A DNA stretch of 6,730 bases, taken from contig JBMSMQ010000039.1 in the NCBI GenBank assembly GCA_049421205.1, positions 1-6,730 of the forward strand, read 5' to 3'. Source of the DNA: JAFMIT01 sp049421205 (GTDB lineage: Bacteria > Actinomycetota > Actinomycetes > S36-B12 > UBA5976). The translations under genes and the position numbers were made by a program. This document shows positions 1 to 5,652 of the stretch, piece by piece (within the stretch, counting starts at the first letter, position 1; the number at the start of each line of letters is the position of its first letter). The notes below the pieces were generated by a model that ran no database searches, was not told the DNA's origin, and worked only from the letters and a program-made list of their open reading frames with translations.

Positions 1-46
1 TCCAGTTCTGGTAGTCATCCGTGTGTATGAGCACGAGATCTTTCAT
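1..46 (-). CDS. Start of a truncated CDS, possibly a histone-deacetylase-like amidohydrolase
   Basis: Fifteen codons are visible from an ATG at 46-44 to the left edge of the window, reading MKDLVLIHTDDYQNW. The start is supported by a strong Shine-Dalgarno (AAGGGGG at 56-50, three bases before the ATG) of the same kind used by the protease gene upstream. The gene begins 55 bp after the protease stop on the same strand with no convincing terminator between, so cotranscription is possible. The opening (short hydrophobic strand, then His/Asp-Asp-Tyr and Trp) resembles the N-termini of acetoin-utilisation/histone-deacetylase family proteins, which often start with a beta strand followed by a 'DY' motif. 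Fifteen residues cannot establish that. The existence of a gene is fairly likely; the function is a weak guess. Confidence 0.55.
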   Translation of the reverse strand, partial: MKDLVLIHTDDYQNW

Positions 47-49
47 ATT

Positions 50-56
50 CCCCCTT
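50..56 (-). promoter_or_regulatory. Ribosome-binding site of the truncated left-edge gene
   Basis: AAGGGGG on the minus strand lies three bases upstream of the ATG at 46-44. It is the main evidence that a real gene starts here, because only 15 codons of it lie in the window. Confidence 0.6.
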
Positions 57-101
57 GTAGTAGAGCAATTAGAGGGTAAGTCAACTTCCTGACACTTGGA
101 G

Positions 102-3100
102 TTAACTAATCCAAAATGGAGGCAGAGTGAATGGAGTCAGTCGAGAGATCGTGGTGCCGTCTCCGAGTTGTCCTGAACTATTTTGTCCCCACACAAGGAG
201 ATCACCGTCGGAAGAGGTCACGAAGGTTTGCTCACCTCCAGCCATCAGAAACTCAACTACACCTATATATACGGTATTTGTAGGAAGGCTTCGGTTAACT
301 TTCGTGCCGTCTCCGAGCTGACCACGGGCGTTGTTCCCCCAGCACCAGAGGGTTGTGCCGAGTGCGCAGGTGTGGTTGGTTCCTGTGGTGATGGTGGTGA
401 TTCCGGTGAGGTTTTTGACTTGGGTTGGTGTGGTTCGTTGTTTTGTTGTGCCGTCACCGAGTTGACCACGAGCGTTATTTCCCCAGCACCAGAGGGTTGT
501 GCCGAGTGCGCAGGTGTGGTTGGTTCCTGTGGTGATGGTGGTGATTCCGGTGAGGTTTTTGACTTGGGTTGGTGTGGTTCGTTGTTTTGTTGTGCCGTCA
601 CCGAGTTGACCACGAGCGTTATTTCCCCAACACCACACAGTTTGATTAGTTGATAGTAGGCACGCGTGGGCCTTATTTGCAGATATTCTTATTGTGTCAG
701 TATCGACTTTGACAAGTGCCGGTGCGATTTTCTGTTTAGTGGTGCCGTCACCGAGTTGTCCTGAGTTGTTTCCACCCCAACACCAAACTTTAGAATCGCT
801 GATGCCACAGGTGAAATTATCGCCAATGGCGATATCGGTGAATTTTTTATCTCTCATTACTCTTAACGGCACTGTGGATGACGTGGTGTTTCCTGTGCCA
901 AGTTGCCCATTCTTGTTCGCTCCCCAACACCAAAGATCACCATCAGTTGTAATTGCACATGTATGAGAAAGTCCTGTGGCAATCTTCTCTATCTTTTTAT
1001 CAAGCGAACGAAAACTCATTGAGACAGAACCTGCGTGAGAGTCATCGCGTGAACTTGTCACAGTTATTTCTGATGTTGCACCTGGTGTAAGCCCAGTTAC
1101 TTCAACAAGACCTTCAGTAGAAATTGATACATTACCGAGCGTGGATTGAACTGTCCATTGGTAAGTTGGATCATAGTTTTCTACTACTACGCTAAATCCA
1201 AATGGATTCTTGGTAACCACACCAAGTTTTGGTACAAGTGCTTCTTTTAATGACATTACCGATGTAGCGGACGATGGTTCTGAGTATCCCACCTCATTGT
1301 GTGCGACAACGATAAAGAAGTATCTCACGCCGGGTGTCAATCCTTCCACCACACAAGTTCGAGAGGTTGATGCAATATTGCCAGAACAACTACCTTGATT
1401 TACAAGTGTGTATGGACCATTGAGATCAAGTGCGACATGTACGTTGTAGTAATCAATGTAAGCAGCACCATCCCAGGGTTCATCCCAACTCAAAGTCACA
1501 CTTTCCTCAGAGACTAGAGTGCTTGACCACTTAGGTTGCGAAGGAGTTCCTGGAATAACAATTGTCTCTGCAGTATTTGATGTTGCCCGAAAGACCTTTT
1601 TGCCAACTCGAGCAGTTTGCATAGGATGAATTACTCCAAATGAATAGTCTCGTTGATAGAGATCATCTCTAATGAATGTGAGTTCTACGCTACCAACATT
1701 GTTTGTTTCAGCCCTATGGAAAGGTTGGAAACCGCAATTCGCAGTCATTCCAAAGCCATCAAGGGCACCTGGAAATGGAAGATAGATCCTCGGTTTTGAA
1801 TCATTGAATCGTTCTGGGTCACCATTGCAGTCAAGACTGCCACTCGCCGAAGTGATTTCAGCATTAGCAACAGGCTCATTTGTGTACGCATCAACAGCTG
1901 TGAATGTTTTTGTCACAACCGGAGGAAGAGTTAAGTCAATGGATGTGTCACCAGTGATTGTTGTAGAACCACCAGCCTTGAGGCCAGTAGGCAATTTGAT
2001 TGAAGGGAAGATATCTGCCACCTCAGCCATACTCTTATGAATAGTCGGAGTTGATACCCAAAGTGTGCCTTCACCCTGTGATACTTCTAGGGAGTAATTA
2101 CCCAAGCTGTCTGTATAAGTATGAACGATATCAATTTCACTCCCAGCAGTTGGTTTCCAGTTCACGCGAATGGAACCAACACTCTCACCGTTAGCGCTCA
2201 AAACTTTTCCAGATAACAAATGTGGTGCATCTATAGAAATGTCTATTAATTGAGTGTCATCAGCCCTAAAAGCAAACGCTTCAGCGCGAGCAAGTTGCCC
2301 ATTCACAATGACTGAACCTCTATATTCGCGGTAGAAGAGCCAATCTTGAATCAGTTGAAAAGTGACTATTCCATTTGAATCCGTTCTAGCACTTCCAAAG
2401 GGAACAAACTCACAGTTCGCATTTACTTGGTCCCCTTCACCTGCGCCTGGGAATGGGAGATACGCACGAGTAATTGCATCATTCCAAACGTCTGGTCTGT
2501 TGTTGCAGAGCATAGAACTATTGACACCTTCAACTCGTGCATTAGCGATGGGTAGATTAGTCAGAGCATCTTTTACTTCGAATCTGGTTTCATATGTTGG
2601 TGGCAGTGTGAGTGTTGGAGCATTGATGCCATTGAAAGTGAAAGATCCTGAGGCTTTGAGTCCAACTGGTAAATCAACAGTCGGATAAATGTAATTGTTT
2701 GCGCCTTGAGCGCTTTTGTGAATCGGGGGAGTTATGACCGTGAGGTATCCAAGGCTTGGTGTGGATTGAAAACTGTAGTTTCCATTTTCATCTGTGTAGA
2801 CAAACTGTCGCAGGTTATCTCTTGAAGCAATGCTTGGTACCCATTCAACTTTGACATTACCAACCGGTTGACCGTCAAAGGTCACAACTTGACCCGCAAG
2901 TGTTTCTGCAGTTGGGATACTGACGTTGATTACTTTATTTTCATCAGCCGTGAATTCAAATGGTTTTACCCGAGTTTTGTCGTTGGGAAATTGAATGAGT
3001 CCTTTATATGACTTCAAATACAAGTCGTGATGGACAACAGAGATGTGGAGTTCTCCATTTTCATCAGTTTTCGCTGAACCAAATGGGCCAAATTCACAGT

Positions 3101-5276
3101 ATGCGCTAACTGCTCCATCTTGTGCGTCGGGCCACGGCTTATATGCCTTTGGCACATCATCTTTGTAAACATCCTTGCTACCATTGCAAAGCCCAGAGCT
3201 GAAGGCCCCATACAGTCGAGCACCTGCTACTGGTAATCCTGTGGTTTCGTCAGTAACTTTGAACGTGACATCAACCATCGGTGGTAATGCAATATCTATT
3301 TGAGTGTCATTCTCAAGTGAGAGTTTGCCACCAGCTTTTAGTCCCATCGGAATCACTGGCGATGAGAACACTTGACCTCTCACACCAACACTTGAATGAT
3401 GAGGCAGACTTGAGACCCAAAGAGCACCAGAACCAGGTGATACTTGAATCGCATAGAAACCATCAGCCGATGTATAGGTAGTCAATGTTTGGGAATTAGA
3501 AACTACATCCTGTTTCCAATTGACTTGGGCATTTTCAATTGGTGAACCGTCTTCACTCGTTACATACCCATAAACAAATGGTAAGTTCGTTGTCCAGGTG
3601 ACTGCCAGATTGGATTGTGTCCAAAGAGTTCTAGATTCTTCTTTGAATGCTCTGATTCGAAAGCAATAGAACGTCGATTCTTTTAATCCAGAAACACGAT
3701 AAGTAGTGAGACCAGGCCCTATATACGCCTGATGCTGAAACTCAGATTGGCATCCACCGTCAGCGATTTGTATCTCAGCTCCGAACTCACCTGTGACGTT
3801 GTCATTCCAACGTAAATTGATAACATCTGTGTAGATGGCTTCGGCTGTGAGATTACTGTATTGTCCAGCGAAACTCTCACTTAATGAATCACAACTAGAA
3901 CCAAGATTCCTCACATCAAGTCTTCCATACGTAACATATTCGGAGATATCGTTCGACGTGGCCGCTAGTTCAAAGAGGAGCCGATTTCTATCTCCAACGT
4001 TTGTTCCTTGATATGCACCTGCGCAGAGGGCAATTGCTGCTGAGACGTGAGGTGCAGCCATTGAAGTTCCAGTCAACACACCATACGAATCAGTTGGTAT
4101 GGTTGAAAGAATTCCCGAACCTGGTGCAGCAATCTCTACTGCATTGACACCATAATTCGAATAAGAACTTGAAATTTCGCCTGATCTTGCGGTTGCACTC
4201 ACCGCAATATTGCAGTCCCAATCTCGTATTGAAGTACGACAGTCATAACTTGCTGGGAAGAAGCGTCGAAGATTGAGATCGCGAGCTGAATTTCCAGCAG
4301 CTGAAACAAAAAGTATTCCAGCGTCTCCTGCCCGCTTAATGGCTGCGAGTAGTGCTCGCGAACTCAGCGATGATCCCCAGGATGCATTGATGGCAACTAT
4401 GTTTACATTCTTCTCAGTGCGAAGCATTGTGACATAGTCAATTGCTTCTATGACATCAACAGTCTGTCCACCATCTTTCGTGAGTGCCTTAATTGGAAGC
4501 ACAGTGGTTTGATGGGCAATTCCTGCAACACCAATCGAGTTATTTGTAGTTGCTGCAATGATGCCTGCCACATGGGTTCCGTGTGAAGATTCACCTGCGT
4601 CAAAAAGAGATGAATTTTCATGTACAAAATCCCAACCGTTCATATCATCAATAAATCCATTGTTATCATCATCAACACCCGCAGTGCCGTTTGATTCCTC
4701 GATATTCACCCATATGTTATCTGATAAATCTGGATGATTGATTTGAATTCCAGTATCAATAACCGCAACAACAACTTCGGGTACACCTGCATACCCATTT
4801 TCCCAAGATGTATCAGCACCGACACCCTTTGCAGGCGGTACAGATGATTCACCAAACAGATTCCATTGGTTATCTGTGTCGAGGTATTCATCATTCGGTA
4901 AATCAGCAAGACGAATGTCTGAGTTAGTTTCGACACTGAGAAGATTTGAATGTTGTTTAAGAAGTTGAAGTGTCTGAAGTGTTATTGGCGAATCTAAATG
5001 CATAACATAAGTAGCAGACGATGTTTGTCCAACCAACGAGATTGATGCGTCATACCAGATAGATAGAGACCGAAGTATTTCAGGATTCGGGCTCTCTTTA
5101 AATGTGAGAATAGCTTCATTCTTACCAATCAAGTCATCTTGAATTTGTACTGGGGCAGATGAGATATAGTCGAAGTCGCCATCAGGGTCGTTAGAGGACA
5201 CTGTCCAAAGAGTTACGACTAGTAGACCTGAAAGAATAATGAGCGCATTAAAAGCGCGTATTTTTGAAATATTCAC
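102..5276 (-). CDS. Giant secreted subtilisin-family (S8) serine protease with FN3, carboxypeptidase-regulatory-like modules and RCC1 repeats
   Basis: This is a 1724-residue exported endopeptidase. Residues 8-28 form a hydrophobic signal peptide or anchor after Lys/Arg. Residues ~49-123 look like an I9 propeptide. The S8 domain (~160-455) has Asp174 (VIDTG), His232 (SHGTHVAG), Ser405 (GTSMAAPH) and oxyanion Asn329 (AAGN), so the catalytic set is intact. A Cys346/Cys355 pair may be a disulfide, and an Asp-rich loop (~201-215) may bind calcium. Next come FN3 (~475-563), three ~226-residue carboxypeptidase-regulatory-like modules (~566-1243), FN3 (~1246-1342), an Ig-like domain (~1349-1424) and six RCC1 repeats (~1428-1724). 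No LPxTG motif or C-terminal membrane segment is visible, so release or anchoring by the N-terminus is likely. The start is GTG with AGGGGG four bases upstream; the stop is TAA at 104-102. It is much longer than a plain subtilisin (about 270-400 residues). The substrate is unknown; the C-terminal domains probably bind surfaces or polymers. Confidence 0.93.
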   Translation of the reverse strand: MNISKIRAFNALIILSGLLVVTLWTVSSNDPDGDFDYISSAPVQIQDDLIGKNEAILTFKESPNPEILRSLSIWYDASISLVGQTSSATYVMHLDSPITLQTLQLLKQHSNLLSVETNSDIRLADLPNDEYLDTDNQWNLFGESSVPPAKGVGADTSWENGYAGVPEVVVAVIDTGIQINHPDLSDNIWVNIEESNGTAGVDDDNNGFIDDMNGWDFVHENSSLFDAGESSHGTHVAGIIAATTNNSIGVAGIAHQTTVLPIKALTKDGGQTVDVIEAIDYVTMLRTEKNVNIVAINASWGSSLSSRALLAAIKRAGDAGILFVSAAGNSARDLNLRRFFPASYDCRTSIRDWDCNIAVSATARSGEISSSYSNYGVNAVEIAAPGSGILSTIPTDSYGVLTGTSMAAPHVSAAIALCAGAYQGTNVGDRNRLLFELAATSNDISEYVTYGRLDVRNLGSSCDSLSESFAGQYSNLTAEAIYTDVINLRWNDNVTGEFGAEIQIADGGCQSEFQHQAYIGPGLTTYRVSGLKESTFYCFRIRAFKEESRTLWTQSNLAVTWTTNLPFVYGYVTSEDGSPIENAQVNWKQDVVSNSQTLTTYTSADGFYAIQVSPGSGALWVSSLPHHSSVGVRGQVFSSPVIPMGLKAGGKLSLENDTQIDIALPPMVDVTFKVTDETTGLPVAGARLYGAFSSGLCNGSKDVYKDDVPKAYKPWPDAQDGAVSAYCEFGPFGSAKTDENGELHISVVHHDLYLKSYKGLIQFPNDKTRVKPFEFTADENKVINVSIPTAETLAGQVVTFDGQPVGNVKVEWVPSIASRDNLRQFVYTDENGNYSFQSTPSLGYLTVITPPIHKSAQGANNYIYPTVDLPVGLKASGSFTFNGINAPTLTLPPTYETRFEVKDALTNLPIANARVEGVNSSMLCNNRPDVWNDAITRAYLPFPGAGEGDQVNANCEFVPFGSARTDSNGIVTFQLIQDWLFYREYRGSVIVNGQLARAEAFAFRADDTQLIDISIDAPHLLSGKVLSANGESVGSIRVNWKPTAGSEIDIVHTYTDSLGNYSLEVSQGEGTLWVSTPTIHKSMAEVADIFPSIKLPTGLKAGGSTTITGDTSIDLTLPPVVTKTFTAVDAYTNEPVANAEITSASGSLDCNGDPERFNDSKPRIYLPFPGALDGFGMTANCGFQPFHRAETNNVGSVELTFIRDDLYQRDYSFGVIHPMQTARVGKKVFRATSNTAETIVIPGTPSQPKWSSTLVSEESVTLSWDEPWDGAAYIDYYNVHVALDLNGPYTLVNQGSCSGNIASTSRTCVVEGLTPGVRYFFIVVAHNEVGYSEPSSATSVMSLKEALVPKLGVVTKNPFGFSVVVENYDPTYQWTVQSTLGNVSISTEGLVEVTGLTPGATSEITVTSSRDDSHAGSVSMSFRSLDKKIEKIATGLSHTCAITTDGDLWCWGANKNGQLGTGNTTSSTVPLRVMRDKKFTDIAIGDNFTCGISDSKVWCWGGNNSGQLGDGTTKQKIAPALVKVDTDTIRISANKAHACLLSTNQTVWCWGNNARGQLGDGTTKQRTTPTQVKNLTGITTITTGTNHTCALGTTLWCWGNNARGQLGDGTTKQRTTPTQVKNLTGITTITTGTNHTCALGTTLWCWGNNARGQLGDGTKVNRSLPTNTVYIGVVEFLMAGGEQTFVTSSDGDLLVWGQNSSGQLGDGTTISRLTPFTLPPFWIS
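105..995 (-). repeat. Six RCC1-type repeats forming a beta-propeller-like C-terminus
   Basis: Residues ~1428-1724 of the protease contain six units of about 48-51 residues with the RCC1 signature: Gly/Ala, 'HTCA' or variant, a short turn, 'WCWG.N..GQLGDGT', then 'TP'. Units 1-5 each carry two cysteines 8-10 residues apart (1440/1450, 1490/1499, 1539/1549, 1589/1597, 1637/1645); unit 6 has none. RCC1 folds are usually seven-bladed, so six units may form an incomplete or six-bladed ring, or a blade may come from elsewhere. Units 3-5 are near identical because of the DNA duplication at 341-628. In secreted bacterial proteins such propellers are usually taken to be binding modules. Confidence 0.85.
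341..628 (-). repeat. Perfect 144-bp tandem duplication (two copies) inside the RCC1 region
   Basis: Bases 341-484 and 485-628 are identical at every position by direct reading. Counting flanks, 337-485 matches 481-629 exactly (149 bases at an offset of 144). The period is 48 codons, so frame is kept and exactly one RCC1 unit is duplicated. To the left, 303-336 is a degraded continuation of the same unit; to the right, similarity breaks at 630. Identity at silent positions implies a very recent duplication or ongoing homogenisation, so copy number may vary between strains. Confidence 0.95.
1548..3581 (-). repeat. Three tandem ~226-residue modules in the protease, each with a conserved Cys pair
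   Basis: Equivalent glycines sit at residues 570, 795 and 1023, giving periods of 225 and 228. Each module has two halves. The first half looks like a carboxypeptidase-regulatory-like fold: 'G.V....G.PV.N..V.W', then 'YTDENGNYS', 'LWVSTP.IHKS', 'LP.GLKAGGS' and 'LPP'. The second half runs 'F.V.DA.TN.PVANARV', 'CN', 'AYLPFPGA', 'NCEF.PFGSARTD.NG' and 'LY.R.Y'. The second half has cysteines 30-31 residues apart (697/727, 924/955, 1150/1181), probably disulfides. The three copies are clearly homologous in protein but diverged in DNA, so this is an old triplication. Their role is unknown; stalk or ligand-binding units are likely. Confidence 0.85.
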
Positions 5277-5278
5277 TT

Positions 5279-5308
5279 TTCCCCCTGAGCGCCAGTCTAC
5301 AGGGGGAA
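5279..5308 (-). promoter_or_regulatory. Inverted repeat that can sequester the protease Shine-Dalgarno
   Basis: Nine-base perfect arms, TTCCCCCTG at 5279-5287 and CAGGGGGAA at 5300-5308, flank a 12-base loop. In the protease mRNA the second arm (minus strand, ending at 5279) contains the AGGGGGAA ribosome-binding site four bases before the GTG start at 5276. The first arm is therefore an anti-Shine-Dalgarno in the 5' leader. If transcription starts upstream of 5308 the hairpin would hide the ribosome-binding site and could repress or thermally gate translation. The pairing is seen in the sequence; the regulation is inferred. Confidence 0.55.
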
Positions 5309-5356
5309 TTAGCTATTACGAGTCTATGAGTCTGGTCGCTGACGCAAGAAAAGTAG

Positions 5357-5385
5357 TTGACCGGTGACGTTCTAGTCCGTATGCT
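5357..5385 (+). promoter_or_regulatory. Sigma70-like promoter for the WGR gene
   Basis: TTGACC at 5357-5362 (five of six to TTGACA) and TATGCT at 5380-5385 (four of six to TATAAT) are separated by the optimal 17 bases. Transcription would start near 5392 and give a leader of roughly 20 bases that contains the GGAGGG ribosome-binding site at 5401-5406. The spacing to the gene fits well. The promoter is not experimentally shown. Confidence 0.5.
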
Positions 5386-5400
5386 TCAGACGAACATAAC

Positions 5401-5406
5401 GGAGGG
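5401..5406 (+). promoter_or_regulatory. Ribosome-binding site fixing the WGR gene start
   Basis: GGAGGG sits four bases before the ATG at 5411. This decides the start in favour of 5411 over an in-frame TTG at 5357, which is better explained as the -35 box of the promoter. Confidence 0.75.
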
Positions 5407-5410
5407 AAAT

Positions 5411-5635
5411 ATGGCTTATCTTGAATTTGTTGGCGATAATGCTGAAAATGAAGGCGGAAAGTCTTCAAAATTTTATGAGGTAACTCAAGAGGGCAGTGTG
5501 TTACATCTGCGCTGGGGGAAAATCGGTACTGAGGGTCAAAAGAGCGAAAAGTCGTTTGCAAGTGACGAAGCTGCCACCAAAGAAATGGACAAACTCATCG
5601 CTGAAAAGGTGAAAAAAGGTTACGTACAGAAGTAA
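5411..5635 (+). CDS. Stand-alone WGR-domain protein
   Basis: This 74-residue protein consists of almost nothing but a WGR domain (PF05406-like, usually 70-80 residues). The N-terminal strand MAYLEFVG leads to 'KSSKFYEV' (18-25), then the signature strand 'LHLRWGKIGTEGQKSEKSF' (31-49), and a C-terminal helix with 'LIAEKVKKGY' (62-71). The central motif is Trp35-Gly36-Lys37 rather than WGR, a conservative change. WGR domains occur alone and in PARPs, MolR-like regulators and other proteins; in PARP1 the domain contacts DNA at breaks. No signal peptide or membrane segment is present, so it is cytoplasmic. It has its own promoter (5357-5385) and converges on the ligase gene with a 3-bp gap. A DNA-binding role next to a ligase is plausible but inferred. 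Confidence 0.88.
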   Translation: MAYLEFVGDNAENEGGKSSKFYEVTQEGSVLHLRWGKIGTEGQKSEKSFASDEAATKEMDKLIAEKVKKGYVQK

Positions 5636-5652
5636 TTCTTACTTTGTAACCT
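5611..5652 (-). terminator. Probable intrinsic terminator of the ligase gene, built from both stop codons
   Basis: On the minus strand, AGGTTAC (5652-5646) pairs with GTAACCT (5623-5617). An inner stem AAGTAA/TTACTT (5630-5635 with 5639-5644) closes on the 3-base loop 5636-5638, with a five-base bulge at 5624-5628 on one side and one possible G-U pair. It is followed at once by a run of T (5617-5612). The hairpin straddles the 3' ends of both convergent genes, and the apical stem contains both TAA stops. The plus-strand T run (5663-5668) lies ten bases past the stem, so termination of the WGR transcript here is less certain. Confidence 0.5.

Noticed and set aside
96..114. Inverted repeat TTGGA/TCCAA around the protease stop
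   Set aside because: A five-base stem with a nine-base loop and no T run in the minus direction; not a credible terminator.
341..628. CRISPR-like repeats
   Set aside because: The copies are contiguous with no spacers and encode an RCC1 unit in frame.
183..653. Long open frames on both strands across the RCC1 duplication (plus 183-653; minus 263-613 in another frame)
   Set aside because: The 144-bp period is a multiple of three, so any frame without a stop in one unit stays open through the copies. The products are repetitive shadows without a ribosome-binding site or domain logic.
5312..5340. Minus-strand promoter for the protease (TTGCGT with TAGACT)
   Set aside because: TTGCGT to TAGACT is only 15 bases apart and both boxes are poor; too weak to annotate as a promoter, although one must exist upstream of the gene.
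5357..5410. N-terminal extension of the WGR protein from a TTG at 5357 (92 residues)
   Set aside because: The TTG is part of the TTGACC -35 box, has no ribosome-binding site, and the added residues do not belong to the WGR domain. The GGAGGG before 5411 marks the real start.
5316..5561. 81-residue minus-strand ORF opposite the WGR gene
   Set aside because: It is antisense to a well-supported gene, with no recognisable domain and no ribosome-binding site.
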